Source: Acrocarpospora macrocephala
GTDB lineage: Bacteria > Actinomycetota > Actinomycetes > Streptosporangiales > Streptosporangiaceae
NCBI RefSeq assembly: GCF_009687865.1
Contig: NZ_BLAE01000031.1
Span: 66,860-130,859 of the forward strand
Direction of reading: 5' to 3'
DNA length: 64,000 bases
In this document: in pieces, positions 55,286 through 64,000 of the stretch
How the letters are laid out: every line of letters begins with the position of its first letter
Position numbering within the stretch: position 1 is the first letter of the stretch
Notes under the pieces: model-generated
The model's database searches: none
What the model saw: only the letters and a program-made list of their open reading frames with translations
What the model was told of the DNA's origin: nothing
Position numbers and translations under genes: made by a program

Positions 55286-56298
55286 CCTCGGATCTCAGAT
55301 CAGATCGTGTCCTGCCGGCGGTCGCGGAAGGGGACTGGGAGCGGGCCGTCGCTCTGGTCCGCGGGCACGACGAGATCGCGCTGGCCTGCCACGTCACCCC
55401 CGACGGCGACGCCCTGGGTTCGATGCTGGGCTTCGGGCAGGCGCTGCGGCAGGCGGGCAAGCGCGTGGTGGCCTCCTTCGGGGATCGCACCTTCGTGGTG
55501 CCCCGGCTGCTGCGTTTCCTGCCGGGGCAGGACCTGCTGGTGCCGCCGGGCGAGTTCCCGGCGGCGCCGGACCTGATGATCACGTTCGACGCGTCCACCC
55601 GGGCGCGGCTCGGCCTGCTCATCCCGGCCGCCGAGGCGGCGGGGGAGCTCGTGGTGGTGGACCACCACGCCTCCAACACCGGCTTCGGCTCGCTGCACCT
55701 GGTGGATCCGGCCGCCGCGGCCACCTCGGTGCTGGTGGAGGAGCTGATCGGCCGCCTCGGCCTGGCGGTAGACAAGCCCATCGCGACCTGCCTGTACGCG
55801 GCGCTGGTGACCGACACGGGCTCCTTCCGCTACGCCTCCACCACGCCCGCCGTGCACGCCATGGCGGGACGGCTGCTCGCGGCCGGGCTCAACCCCGACA
55901 CGATCGCCCGCGAGCTGTGGGACCGCTCGCCCTTCGGCTACCTGCGGGTGCTGGGCGCCGCGCTGTCCAGGGCCGTGCTGGAGCCGGAGTGGGCCGGGGG
56001 CGCCGGTCTGGTCTGGACCTGCGTGACCAGGCGGGACCGCGCGCTCGCCGCCTTGCCGTACGAGGAGGTGGAGGGCGTGATCGACGTCATCCGCAAGGTC
56101 GACGGCGTGGACGTGGCCGTGGTGCTCAAGGAGGACGACACGGGCGGGTGGAACGTTTCGACCCGGTCGAAGGGCGCGGTGGACGTCGGCCGCGCCTGCG
56201 CGGCGCTCGGCGGCGGCGGGCATCCCGGCGCGGCCGGTTTCTTCACCACGGAACCCCCGGACCAGACGATGGCCCGGCTACGGGAGATGCTCTCTTGA
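55282..56298 (+). CDS. DHH/DHHA1 phosphoesterase, NrnA-like
   Basis: 338 residues. DHH motifs: [48 protein letters not shown], and the C-terminal DHHA1 box [11 protein letters not shown]. NrnA-type enzymes degrade nanoRNA, pAp or cyclic dinucleotides with Mn2+. GTG 55282 is coupled to rbfA, and its stop overlaps truB (TTGA). The rbfA-DHH-truB order is conserved across actinobacteria. Confidence 0.92.
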   Translation: MTSDLRSDRVLPAVAEGDWERAVALVRGHDEIALACHVTPDGDALGSMLGFGQALRQAGKRVVASFGDRTFVVPRLLRFLPGQDLLVPPGEFPAAPDLMITFDASTRARLGLLIPAAEAAGELVVVDHHASNTGFGSLHLVDPAAAATSVLVEELIGRLGLAVDKPIATCLYAALVTDTGSFRYASTTPAVHAMAGRLLAAGLNPDTIARELWDRSPFGYLRVLGAALSRAVLEPEWAGGAGLVWTCVTRRDRALAALPYEEVEGVIDVIRKVDGVDVAVVLKEDDTGGWNVSTRSKGAVDVGRACAALGGGGHPGAAGFFTTEPPDQTMARLREMLS

Positions 56299-57179
56299 CC
56301 AGCAAACGAACCCCGCCGCCGAGCGGGCTCGTGATCGTCGACAAGCCCGCCGGCTGGACCTCGCACGACGTGGTCGCCAAGATGCGCGGCATCGCCGGCA
56401 CCCGCAAGGTCGGCCACGCCGGCACGCTGGACCCGATGGCCACCGGCGTGCTGGTGGTCGGCGTGGAGAAGGCGACCCGGCTGCTCGGGCACCTGGCGCT
56501 GACCGAGAAGGTGTACGAGGCGACGATCCGGCTCGGGGTGGGCACCAACACCGACGACGCGGAGGGCGAGGTCACCTCGGTCACGCCCGCCGGGCATCTC
56601 GCCGAGAGCGCCGTCGCGACGGGCGTGGCCGCCCTCACCGGCCCGATCATGCAGGTTCCGCCGCAGGTCAGCGCCATCAAGGTGAACGGCGAGCGGGCGT
56701 ACAAGCGGGCCCGCGCGGGCGAAGAGATGGAGCTCCAGGCTCGGCCGCTGACCGTGCACGCCTTCGACGTGACCGCCATCAGGCACGACGGCGACGCCGT
56801 GGACGTGGACGCCGTGATCACCTGCTCGTCGGGCACCTACATCCGGGCGCTCGCCCGCGATCTGGGCGCCTCCCTCGGCGTGGGCGGCCATCTGACCTTC
56901 CTGCGGCGCACGCGGGTCGGGCCGTACACCGAGGCCAGGACGCTGGAGGAACTCCAGAAGGAGTGCGTGATCATGCCGATCGAGGCCGCGGTGGCCGCGG
57001 CCTTCCCGCGCCGGGACGTGACCGAGCAGGAGGCCCGGCTGGTCGCGCACGGCGGGCGGCTGCCCGCGCTCGGTCTGGGTACGGGCCCCATCGGCGTCTT
57101 CGCTCCCGACGGCACGCTGCTCTCCCTGGTGGAGGAGCGGCAGGGGGCGGCCAAGCCCCTCGCCGTCTTCGTGAGCTGA
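56295..57179 (+). CDS. truB: tRNA pseudouridine-55 synthase TruB
   Basis: 294 residues from TTG 56295, four-base overlap with the previous stop. GLVIVDKPAGWTSHDVV, then KVGHAGTLDPMATGVLVVGV with the catalytic Asp in TLDP, and the CSSGTYIRALARDLG segment. It isomerises U55 of tRNA. A short PUA-like C-terminus follows. Confidence 0.95.
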   Translation: MTSKRTPPPSGLVIVDKPAGWTSHDVVAKMRGIAGTRKVGHAGTLDPMATGVLVVGVEKATRLLGHLALTEKVYEATIRLGVGTNTDDAEGEVTSVTPAGHLAESAVATGVAALTGPIMQVPPQVSAIKVNGERAYKRARAGEEMELQARPLTVHAFDVTAIRHDGDAVDVDAVITCSSGTYIRALARDLGASLGVGGHLTFLRRTRVGPYTEARTLEELQKECVIMPIEAAVAAAFPRRDVTEQEARLVAHGGRLPALGLGTGPIGVFAPDGTLLSLVEERQGAAKPLAVFVS

Positions 57180-57222
57180 CCGGTGTGGCACGCTTGTCTT
57201 CTCATCGAGGATTGGGGTCGAC

Positions 57223-58185
57223 GTGCGGGGCTGGCACGGACTGGACGACGTGCCCGAGGACTGGGGCAGATCAGTCGTCACCATTGGCGTTTTCGACGGC
57301 GTGCACCGGGGGCACCAGCAGATGGTGGGGCGCGCGGTCGCGCTGGCGCACACGCTTGGCGCGGCCTCGGTGGCGGTGACCTTCGAGCCGCATCCGGACG
57401 AGGTGATCCGCCCCGGCAGCCACCCGCCCCAGCTCACTCAGCAGCGCCGCCGCACCGAACTGCTCGGCGCGCTGGGCGTGGACGCGGTGTGCGTGCTGCC
57501 GTTCACGCTGGCGTTCTCCCGGATGTCCCCGGACGAGTTCGTGCAGACCGCCCTGGTGGACCGGCTGCACGCGGCCGGGGTCGTGGTGGGGGAGAACTTC
57601 CGGTTCGGCCACAAGGCCGCCGGCGACCTGGAGACGCTCCGCACGCTGGGCGAGAAGTATGACTTCGTGGCCGTGGGCGTGCCGCTGGTCAGTGACGGGG
57701 AGGCGATCTCCTCCACCCTGGTCAGGGAGCGGCTGGCCGCCGGTGACGTGGCCGCTGCGGCCGAGGCGCTGGGCCGCCCGCACCGGGTCGAGGGGGTGGT
57801 CGTGCGCGGCCAGCAGCGGGGGCGGGCGCTCGGTTTCCCCACCGCCAACGTGGAGTCCCCGCCGTACACGGCGATTCCCGCCGATGGGGTCTACGCGGGC
57901 TGGCTCCAGGTGACCCAGTCGCCGTCGCCGCACGAGGGGCAGCGCTGGCCCGCCGCCATCTCCATCGGCACCAATCCCACCTTCTCCGGGGTGGAGCGCA
58001 CCGTCGAGGCGTACGCGCTGGATCGCGACGACCTCGACCTCTACGGCGCGCACGTGGCCGTGGACTTCGGCCTCCGGCTCCGCGACACCCTGAAATTTGC
58101 CTCAATTCAGGCGCTAATTGACCAAATGCATGCCGACGTGGACGAGGCGCGGGACTTCACTGCCGCGGAAAGCTCCGCGATGTAG
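57223..58185 (+). CDS. ribF: Bifunctional riboflavin kinase/FAD synthetase
   Basis: 320 residues. FMN adenylyltransferase part: VTIGVFDGVHRGHQQMVGRA, GENFRFGHKAAGD, ISSTLVRERLAAGD. Riboflavin kinase part: GFPTANVESPP, DGVYAGWL, IGTNPTFSG. Makes FMN and FAD. GTG 57223, 43 bp after truB. Confidence 0.96.
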   Translation: MRGWHGLDDVPEDWGRSVVTIGVFDGVHRGHQQMVGRAVALAHTLGAASVAVTFEPHPDEVIRPGSHPPQLTQQRRRTELLGALGVDAVCVLPFTLAFSRMSPDEFVQTALVDRLHAAGVVVGENFRFGHKAAGDLETLRTLGEKYDFVAVGVPLVSDGEAISSTLVRERLAAGDVAAAAEALGRPHRVEGVVVRGQQRGRALGFPTANVESPPYTAIPADGVYAGWLQVTQSPSPHEGQRWPAAISIGTNPTFSGVERTVEAYALDRDDLDLYGAHVAVDFGLRLRDTLKFASIQALIDQMHADVDEARDFTAAESSAM

Positions 58186-58294
58186 CCGATCGGGCGTAAT
58201 GTCGCCGTGGACTATCTCTCTGGTGTTGCGTGACTTCCCAGAGTGCCGGAAACCCGTCCCTGGGACCGGCGTGCACGGTACGAATATCCGACTC

Positions 58295-58323
58295 GGTCCC
58301 GCTCGCATCCCGCGGGCGGGACC
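58295..58323 (+). promoter_or_regulatory. Hairpin upstream of the hypothetical gene
   Basis: GGTCCCGC (58295-58302) pairs with GCGGGACC (58316-58323), 110 bp after ribF and 24 bp before the next ATG. It may be a ribF terminator. Confidence 0.45.
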
Positions 58324-58347
58324 CCGGCATTCCCCTGGCGGCAGCAC

Positions 58348-59364
58348 ATGGCTGACGATCTTCTTGAGTACTACCGGCACCTGCTCGACAAGCACTGGGT
58401 CCTGCGCGAGAGCGCCTGCGTCTGCTGGATCGGCGACGCCACGAAACCTTCGGCGGCCCGACATTTCGGCATCGACCTGGTCGGACCTTCACCGCAGACC
58501 TTGCTTGAGGCGGCCGAGGAGGCCGACGGCGCCGGGGAACACGCCCCCAGCATCGTCGTCCTGGACGAGTTCCTGGACGGCTGGGCGCTCAGCGTGGAAC
58601 CGCGCGGCGCCCAGGGGATCCGTCCCGAGGTGATGCGCGGCCTGTCCGCGCGGGGAACGGCGTTCGCGGTCCGCTTCGGCCCGCGTCCCGAGTTCGCGCT
58701 GTACCGCCAGGGCGTCCGGGTCACCCATGTCCAGCAGCAGACCGGCCGCTGGGGGGCCGCGCCGCACGAGCTGGACGAGCAGATGAAGGGCCTGCCGTGC
58801 GTGGAGGGCTCGCCGGAGGACACCTGGCCGGAGGCGGCGCTGGCGCTGGGGGAGCGGGTCACCGGGGTGCGCCTGGACATCGACCGCCTGGGCGGCGAGC
58901 TCGACCGGTACACCATCCTGCGCCGCCTGCCGGTCGACCCGGTGCCGCTGGCGCTGCGCGAGCACCCGGTCGCCCGGGAGCCCGAGTTCGCGGCCATCCT
59001 GGCCGACCCGGCCGGGCAGCGCCGGACCATCGCCGTGCTGGCCGCCCGGCAGGCGGTCACCGACACCGGTCTGGGCGGGCCCGAGGTGACGGCCGCGCTG
59101 CGCTCCCTCACCACGATGGCGTCCCGGCCGAAGGCGGGCAACGGCCGACTGGACGCGGCGGCGCTGCGGGCGGGCCTGCGCACCCTGATCCCCGGTCTGG
59201 ACGGCGACCGGGCGCTGGCGGTGAAGGTCCTGATCGCGGCCCTGGACCCGGACGACGGCGTCGCCTCGGGCGAGGCCACCCGGCTGGGCTGGCGGATCCA
59301 CTCGGGCGGACAGGACGGCGAGGTCCGCTGGACCATCCTGCGGACGTGCGCGCGCACGCAGTGA
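58348..59364 (+). CDS. Hypothetical protein, DUF6461-like N-terminus
   Basis: 338 residues from ATG 58348; the frame is open upstream but crosses the hairpin. N-terminal domain YRHLLDKHWVLRESACVCWI, ARHFGIDLVGPS, IVVLDEFLDGWALSVEPRGA resembles the uncharacterised DUF6461 fold, from memory. A helical C-terminal half follows (VTAALRSLTTMASRPKAGNG). No catalytic motif is seen. It lies inside the otherwise conserved ribF-rpsO interval and may be lineage-specific. Confidence 0.6.
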   Translation: MADDLLEYYRHLLDKHWVLRESACVCWIGDATKPSAARHFGIDLVGPSPQTLLEAAEEADGAGEHAPSIVVLDEFLDGWALSVEPRGAQGIRPEVMRGLSARGTAFAVRFGPRPEFALYRQGVRVTHVQQQTGRWGAAPHELDEQMKGLPCVEGSPEDTWPEAALALGERVTGVRLDIDRLGGELDRYTILRRLPVDPVPLALREHPVAREPEFAAILADPAGQRRTIAVLAARQAVTDTGLGGPEVTAALRSLTTMASRPKAGNGRLDAAALRAGLRTLIPGLDGDRALAVKVLIAALDPDDGVASGEATRLGWRIHSGGQDGEVRWTILRTCARTQ

Positions 59365-59507
59365 ACGCGGGTCAGGGTGCTGAGCTGCGGTGGTAACCTT
59401 GAACGTCGGCTGAGTATTCGTCGGCCTCGTCACGGCGACTGTAGGCACGCACGGTCGTTCGCGGGCTTGGAAAATCGTTCCGCGTGCCTCCCAAAGAAGG
59501 AGTTGGA

Positions 59508-59777
59508 GTGTCGCTCGACACCGCCACCACGAAGGCCATCATCACCGAATACGGCACCGCCGAAGGGGACACCGGTTCCCCTGAGGTCCAGATCGCGCTG
59601 CTGAGCCGGCGCATCAGCGACCTGACCGAGCACCTGAAGACGCACAAGCACGATCACCACAGCCGCCGCGGCCTGCTCCTGCTGGTCGGCCGCCGCCGCC
59701 GCCTGCTCAAGTACCTGCAGGCCAAGGACATCACGCGGTACCGTACGCTGATCGAGCGGCTGGGTCTGCGCCGGTAG
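59508..59777 (+). CDS. rpsO: 30S ribosomal protein S15
   Basis: 89 residues, exactly the bacterial S15 length, from GTG 59508 with AAGGAG upstream: [40 protein letters not shown]. It binds 16S rRNA early in assembly. A terminator separates it from pnp, as is usual. Confidence 0.97.
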   Translation: MSLDTATTKAIITEYGTAEGDTGSPEVQIALLSRRISDLTEHLKTHKHDHHSRRGLLLLVGRRRRLLKYLQAKDITRYRTLIERLGLRR

Positions 59778-59783
59778 CGCGCG

Positions 59784-59814
59784 AGGAGCGGCGAGCCTTC
59801 GCCGCTCCTTTCTC
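59784..59814 (+). terminator. Terminator after rpsO
   Basis: AGGAGCGGCG (59784-59793) and CGCCGCTCCT (59800-59809) form a perfect 10-bp stem with 6-nt loop and a short T-rich tail. Confidence 0.85.
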
Positions 59815-60074
59815 ATCTGCGGGCAAACTGCAGACAAACTAAATAGCCGAAAGGGAGAGACGGCCGGGAGGTCGTCTCGACCCCGAGAACCAGTGCCCCG
59901 CGTCCGCAAGCAAGCACATACACGCGCGATCCCGCGGCGTGAGAGGGCCGGTCCTCGGTAGTGGCCCCCGGTCATGGTGAACCGGGCGCTTCGATCGAAG
60001 ACCGGCACTGCACCAACGGGGAGCCGGCGCATAACACACGGACGTGGGGTGACCGACCTTAAAGGAGGTCCCCC
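59815..60074 (+). promoter_or_regulatory. Structured pnp leader
   Basis: 260 bp without a gene. Contains GAGACG/CGTCTC arms (about 59856-59877), a CTTCGATCGAAG palindrome (about 59991-60002) and AAAGGAGG before the GTG. pnp leaders are commonly folded for RNase III cleavage and autoregulation; that role here is inference. Confidence 0.5.
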
Positions 60075-62402
60075 GTGGAGGGTGTCCACAGCACGGAAGC
60101 CGTTATCGACAACGGCTCTTTCGGCACGCGTACGATCCGGTTCGAGACCGGGCGGCTCGCGCGCCAGGCGGCGGGTTCCGCCGTCGTCTACCTGGACGAC
60201 GAGACCATGGTCCTGTCCGCGACCACGGCGTCCAAGAATCCCAAGGAGAATCTCGACTTCTTCCCGCTGACGGTGGACGTCGAGGAGCGGATGTACGCGG
60301 CGGGCCGCATTCCCGGCTCGTTCTTCCGGCGTGAGGGCCGGCCGTCCGAGGACGCGATCCTCACCTGCCGCCTGATCGACCGGCCGCTGCGCCCGTCCTT
60401 CGTCAAGGGCCTGCGCAACGAGATCCAGGTCGTGGCGACGATCATGTCGCTGCACCCCGACCACCTCTACGACGTGGTCGCCATCAACGCGGCCAGCCTG
60501 TCCACCCAGCTCGCCGGGCTGCCGTTCTCCGGCCCCATCGGCGGCGTCCGGGTGGCGCTGATCACCGGCCAGTGGGTGGCCTTCCCCACCCACACCGAGC
60601 TGGAGGGCGCGACCTTCGACATGGTCGTGGCCGGCCGGGTGCTCGCCGACGGCGACGTCGCGATCATGATGGTCGAGGCCGAGTCCACCAGGGACACGCT
60701 GAAGCTGGTCGCCGAGGGCGCGGTCGCGCCCACCGAGGAGACCATCGCCCAGGGCCTGGAGGCGGCCAAGCCGTTCATCAAGGTGCTGTGCGAGGCGCAG
60801 GCCAAGGTGGCGCAGGTCGCCGCCAAGGAGACCGCCGAGTACCCGATCTTCCTGGACTACCAGGAGGACGCGCTGCAGGCGGTCGAGAACGCGGTCCGCA
60901 GCGAGCTCGCCGCGGCCCTCACCATCGCCGCCAAGCAGGACCGCGAGAGCGAGATCGACCGGGTCAAGGCGCTGGCCGGGGAGAAGCTGCTGGCCGACTT
61001 CGAAGGCCGGGAGAAGGAGATCTCCGCCGCCTTCCGCAGCCTCACCAAGAAGCTCATGCGGGAGCGCGTGATCAGCGAGGGCATCCGGATCGACGGGCGT
61101 GGCCCGAAGGACATCCGGCAGCTCAACGCCGAGGTCCACGTGGTGCCGCGGGTGCACGGCTCGGCCCTGTTCGAGCGCGGGGAGACCCAGATCCTGGGCA
61201 TCACCACGCTGAACATGCTCCGGATGGAGCAGATGATCGACACGCTCAATCCCGAGCGGACCAAGCGGTACATGCACAACTACAACTTCCCGCCGTATTC
61301 GACAGGCGAGACCGGCCGGGTGGGTTCGCCCAAGCGGCGCGAGATCGGGCACGGCGCGCTGGCTGAGCGGGCGCTCATACCGGTGCTGCCCACCCGCGAG
61401 GAGTTTCCGTACGCGATCCGCCAGGTGTCGGAGGCGCTCGGCTCCAACGGCTCCACCTCGATGGGCTCGGTCTGCGCGTCCACGATGGCGCTGCTGGACG
61501 CGGGCGTGCCGCTGAAGGAGATGGTCGCGGGCATCGCGATGGGTCTCATCGGCGAGGGCGACCAGTTCATCACGCTGACCGACATCCTCGGCGCCGAGGA
61601 CGCCATGGGCGACATGGACTTCAAGGTCGCCGGCACCAAGGACGTCATCACCGCGCTGCAGCTGGACACCAAGCTCGACGGCATCCCGGCCTCGGTGCTG
61701 GCGGCCGCGCTCAAGCAGGCCCGCGGGGCTCGCCTGGCCATCCTGGACGTCATGCAGGAGGCCATCGACTCCCCGGCCGAGATGAACCCGACCGCGCCGC
61801 GGATCATCACGATCAAGGTCCCGGTGGACAAGATCGGCGAAGTCATCGGCCCCAAGGGCAAGATGATCAACCAGATCCAGGACGACACCGGCGCCGAGAT
61901 CACCATCGAGGACGACGGCACCATCTACATCGGCGCCACCGACGGCCCGGCGGCCGAGGCGGCGCGCAGCGCGATCAACGCGATCGCCAACCCGCACATG
62001 CCGGAGGTCGGCGAGCGTTACCTGGGCACGGTCGTCAAGATCGCCGCCTTCGGCGCGTTCGTCTCGCTGATGCCCGGCAAGGACGGCCTGCTGCACGTCT
62101 CCCAGATCCGCAAGCTGCACGGTGGCAAGCGGATCGAGAACGTCGAGGACGTGATGGGCGTCGGCGAGAAGATCCAGGTGGAGATCGCCGAGATCGACGC
62201 GCGCGGCAAGCTGTCCCTGGTTCCGGTCGAGGTCGTGGAGAAGGAGGCCGCCGACCGGGCCGCCCGCGCCGAAGCCGGCGAGCCCGAGCCCGCGCCCGAG
62301 CCGCGCGAGTCCCGGGACGACCGGCCGCGCGAGGACCGGCCCCGCGACGACCGGCCGCGCCGCAGCCGCACCCGTGGCGGGCGGGACGAGCGCAACTCGT
62401 GA
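60075..62402 (+). CDS. pnp: Polynucleotide phosphorylase/guanosine pentaphosphate synthetase
   Basis: 775 residues. Two RNase PH domains (second with [20 protein letters not shown] and DMDFKVAGT), KH domain ([20 protein letters not shown]) and S1 domain ([20 protein letters not shown]), then an acidic/basic Arg-rich tail ([13 protein letters not shown]). Degrades or adds RNA 3' tails. GTG 60075 after AAAGGAGG; overlaps the peptidase start by four bases. Confidence 0.97.
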   Translation: MEGVHSTEAVIDNGSFGTRTIRFETGRLARQAAGSAVVYLDDETMVLSATTASKNPKENLDFFPLTVDVEERMYAAGRIPGSFFRREGRPSEDAILTCRLIDRPLRPSFVKGLRNEIQVVATIMSLHPDHLYDVVAINAASLSTQLAGLPFSGPIGGVRVALITGQWVAFPTHTELEGATFDMVVAGRVLADGDVAIMMVEAESTRDTLKLVAEGAVAPTEETIAQGLEAAKPFIKVLCEAQAKVAQVAAKETAEYPIFLDYQEDALQAVENAVRSELAAALTIAAKQDRESEIDRVKALAGEKLLADFEGREKEISAAFRSLTKKLMRERVISEGIRIDGRGPKDIRQLNAEVHVVPRVHGSALFERGETQILGITTLNMLRMEQMIDTLNPERTKRYMHNYNFPPYSTGETGRVGSPKRREIGHGALAERALIPVLPTREEFPYAIRQVSEALGSNGSTSMGSVCASTMALLDAGVPLKEMVAGIAMGLIGEGDQFITLTDILGAEDAMGDMDFKVAGTKDVITALQLDTKLDGIPASVLAAALKQARGARLAILDVMQEAIDSPAEMNPTAPRIITIKVPVDKIGEVIGPKGKMINQIQDDTGAEITIEDDGTIYIGATDGPAAEAARSAINAIANPHMPEVGERYLGTVVKIAAFGAFVSLMPGKDGLLHVSQIRKLHGGKRIENVEDVMGVGEKIQVEIAEIDARGKLSLVPVEVVEKEAADRAARAEAGEPEPAPEPRESRDDRPREDRPRDDRPRRSRTRGGRDERNS

Positions 62403-63721
62403 CCGTGATGACTGCCACCAGCACGTTGTTCCCCGGGAAGGACGGTGCGGGCGTCGTACGCCGCACCGTCCTGCCCGGCGGGCTCCGGGTGGTGACCGAG
62501 ACCATGCCGACCGTGCGCAGCGTCGCGGTCGGCGCCTGGGTGGGCATCGGGTCGCGGGATGAGGCCCCCGAGCACATGGGGGCCACCCACTTCCTGGAGC
62601 ACCTGCTCTTCAAGGGCACGCCGACCAGGGACGCGATGGAGATCTCCGCCTCCATCGAGGGCATCGGCGGCGAGATCAACGCCTTCACCGCCAAGGAATA
62701 CACCTGCTACTACGCGCGGGTCCTGGACGAGGATCTGCCGCTGGCCATCGACGTGCTGGCCGACGTGGTGACCTCCTCGCTGATCAGCGACGCCGATGTG
62801 GAGTCCGAGCGTGGCGTGATCCTGGAGGAGATCGCCATGCACGACGACGACCCCTCCGACGTGGTGCACGAGGCCTTCTCCGAGCAGCTGTACGGCGACA
62901 CGCCCATCGGCCGCCCGATCCTCGGCAACGAGACCTCCATCAACGCGCTCACCCGGGCCCGGATCCACGAGTACTACCAGCGCTTCTACCTGCCCTCGCA
63001 CACCGTCATCTCGGTGGCGGGGAACGTGTCGCACGAGCGGGTGGTCGAGCTGGTGGCCGCCGCCTACGAGCGGGCGGGCGCGCTCAGCGGCCTGGGCGAG
63101 CCCATCCCGCCCCGGCTGGGCGGCCCCGGCGTCGCCGAACGCTCCGGCGTGCGCGTCGTCGACCGCCCCACCGAGCAGGCCAACCTGGTCCTCGGCACCA
63201 CCGGCGTCAGCCGCACCGACGACCGCCGCTTCGCCCTCGGCGTGCTCAACGCGGCCCTCGGCGGCGGCATGTCCTCCCGCCTGTTCCAGGAGATCCGGGA
63301 GAAGCGCGGCCTGGCCTACAGCGCCTACAGCTACACCTCGCAGTACGCGGACACCGGCCAGTTCGGCATCTACGTCGGCTGCCTCCCCTCCAAGATCGAC
63401 GACGTCCTCAAGATCTGCCGCGACGAGGTCGCCCGGGTCGTCGCCGACGGCCTCACCGAGGAGGAGATCGCCCGCGGCAAGGGCCAGATGCGCGGCGGCC
63501 TCGTGCTGGGCCTGGAGGACACCGGCTCCCGCATGTCCAGAATCGGCAAGAGCGAACTCGTCTACGACCAGCTCATGTCCGTCGACGAGGTCCTCACCCG
63601 AATCGACACGGTCACCCCCGACGACATCGCCTCGGTAGCCAGAACCATCCTCAACCGCCCCATGACCCTGGCCGTGATCGGCCCGTATGGGGACAAGGAC
63701 TTCGGCTACGCGATCGCCTAG
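62399..63721 (+). CDS. M16-family zinc metallopeptidase
   Basis: 440 residues. Inverted zinc motif HFLEH (in [14 protein letters not shown]), the downstream Glu in [15 protein letters not shown], and the second-lobe [19 protein letters not shown]. Cytoplasmic, pitrilysin/MPP-like. GTG 62399 is coupled to pnp. The role may be protein quality control or peptide processing. Confidence 0.93.
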   Translation: MTVMTATSTLFPGKDGAGVVRRTVLPGGLRVVTETMPTVRSVAVGAWVGIGSRDEAPEHMGATHFLEHLLFKGTPTRDAMEISASIEGIGGEINAFTAKEYTCYYARVLDEDLPLAIDVLADVVTSSLISDADVESERGVILEEIAMHDDDPSDVVHEAFSEQLYGDTPIGRPILGNETSINALTRARIHEYYQRFYLPSHTVISVAGNVSHERVVELVAAAYERAGALSGLGEPIPPRLGGPGVAERSGVRVVDRPTEQANLVLGTTGVSRTDDRRFALGVLNAALGGGMSSRLFQEIREKRGLAYSAYSYTSQYADTGQFGIYVGCLPSKIDDVLKICRDEVARVVADGLTEEEIARGKGQMRGGLVLGLEDTGSRMSRIGKSELVYDQLMSVDEVLTRIDTVTPDDIASVARTILNRPMTLAVIGPYGDKDFGYAIA

Positions 63722-63728
63722 GCCGGTA

Positions 63729-63757
63729 ATGCCCCTGCGCTCTCCCCGCAGGGGCAT
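63729..63757 (+). terminator. Terminator after the M16 peptidase
   Basis: ATGCCCCTGCG (63729-63739) and complement (63747-63757) form a perfect 11-bp stem with a 7-nt loop. Confidence 0.85.
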
Positions 63758-63776
63758 CCGGTTGGTACTGGGTTTT

Positions 63777-63883
63777 CCCCACCCACCCACCCTTATTGCC
63801 CTGCCGGGCAGGTCGCTCCGCGCGAGCGGGTGTTGCCCTGCCGGATGGATCGTGATTGCCAGGTTCTCCCCACCCACCCATCC
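63777..63883 (-). repeat. Two inverted partial copies of the G4 repeat tail
   Basis: CCCCACCCACCCACCC (63777-63792) and CCCCACCCACCCATCCC (from 63868) are the complement of the repeat's G-run tail, each preceded by GGTT(T/C)T. TTGCCCTGCCGG also occurs twice between them. Confidence 0.65.
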
Positions 63884-63913
63884 CTTTTACCCGCTGGCGC
63901 GAGGGCTGCGCGC

Positions 63914-63927
63914 GGCCCACGTGGGCC
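63914..63927. repeat. 14-bp palindrome GGCCCACGTGGGCC
   Basis: A perfect palindrome between the repeat copies at the right edge. Confidence 0.5.
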
Positions 63928-63940
63928 GGGGCCGCCAAGG

Positions 63941-64000
63941 CGATGGCCGGGGTCGGGCGGAGCCCGAGGATAAACAAAGGGTGGGTGGGTGGGAAAACCA
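63941..64000 (+). repeat. Dispersed GC-rich repeat with G-quadruplex motif, copy B (runs to the edge)
   Basis: CGATG(G)CCGGGG, GGGCGGAGCCCGAGG and AAACAAAGGG occur in the same order as copy A, the last running into GGGTGGGTGGGTGGG (63979-63993), then AAAACCA. The four GGG runs separated by single T are a textbook parallel G-quadruplex motif. Confidence 0.75.

Noticed and set aside
59430..62120. 896-codon open frame opposite rpsO and pnp
   Set aside because: Shadow of conserved genes; the translation is His/Asp/Gly/Arg-rich without any domain.
63651..63977. 108-codon minus-strand ORF at the right edge
   Set aside because: Spans the terminator and repeat copies; its repeated Gly-Trp phrases are translations of the DNA repeat.

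Overview
The window is a very GC-rich actinomycete chromosome segment. GTG starts are frequent, third codon positions are strongly G/C, many stop/start pairs overlap by four bases, and the right third carries the conserved proS-rimP-nusA-ylxR-infB-rbfA-truB-ribF-rpsO-pnp block. WXG100-like proteins, SARP and LAL regulators, (Ser-Pro)n-linked secreted glycosidases and a chitobiose-type ABC operon fit a filamentous actinobacterium. Streptosporangiales (Nonomuraea or Streptosporangium relatives) is my best guess, as inference only. I see no rRNA, tRNA, CRISPR, prophage or insertion sequence.

Layout. 1-4150: amine catabolism (a PuuB-like oxidase cut by the left edge, then an aminobutyraldehyde-type dehydrogenase), a KstR2-like TetR regulator with a consensus-type operator, and an AlkD-like DNA glycosylase. 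4195-11057: a chitobiose-type unit on the minus strand (DasA-like lipoprotein, two permeases, cytoplasmic GH20 hexosaminidase, secreted CBM3/GH16-like enzyme) facing a divergent GntR/HutC regulator. The divergent gap contains a dre-like operator. No ATPase is encoded here, as expected for systems that share MsiK. 11202-14174: a small lipoprotein, a 689-residue protein of unknown function and a WXG100-like partner. 14398-19288: a secreted GH18 chitinase, a regulator with two LuxR-type HTHs, and a secreted animal-type haem peroxidase fused to a CBM2. 19465-25442: a dTMP-kinase-like protein, then a CitA/CitB-type two-component system divergent from a complete TctCBA carboxylate transporter. 25495-30815: a PhoD-like phosphatase without a signal peptide, a NagZ-like GH3 enzyme behind a perfect 19-bp palindrome, twin small Asn-rich secreted proteins, a DcsG-like ATP-grasp enzyme and an IpdF-like dehydrogenase.

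30957-36422: a threonyl-tRNA synthetase paralogue with no editing domain, preceded by a 17-codon leader ORF with three consecutive Thr codons and an intrinsic terminator. This looks like a threonine-sensing transcription attenuator. An aspartate aminotransferase, a HutC-type regulator, a GNAT and CutC follow. 36408-44395: a minus-strand run of FprA, a membrane-tethered SARP-STAND-WD40 protein, a small secreted protein, a LAL-type regulator and a citrate-lyase-fold protein. 44804-63721: a hypothetical gene, a membrane protein, proS, a ferritin-like pair, and the translation/RNA-processing block ending in pnp and an M16 peptidase. A dispersed GC-rich, G-quadruplex-forming repeat lies at about 45.3 kb and again at the right edge.

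The most interesting signals are the Thr leader attenuator, the peroxidase-CBM2 fusion, the twin Asn-rich exported proteins, the putative das and KstR2-type operators, the membrane-tethered SARP and the dispersed G4 repeat.
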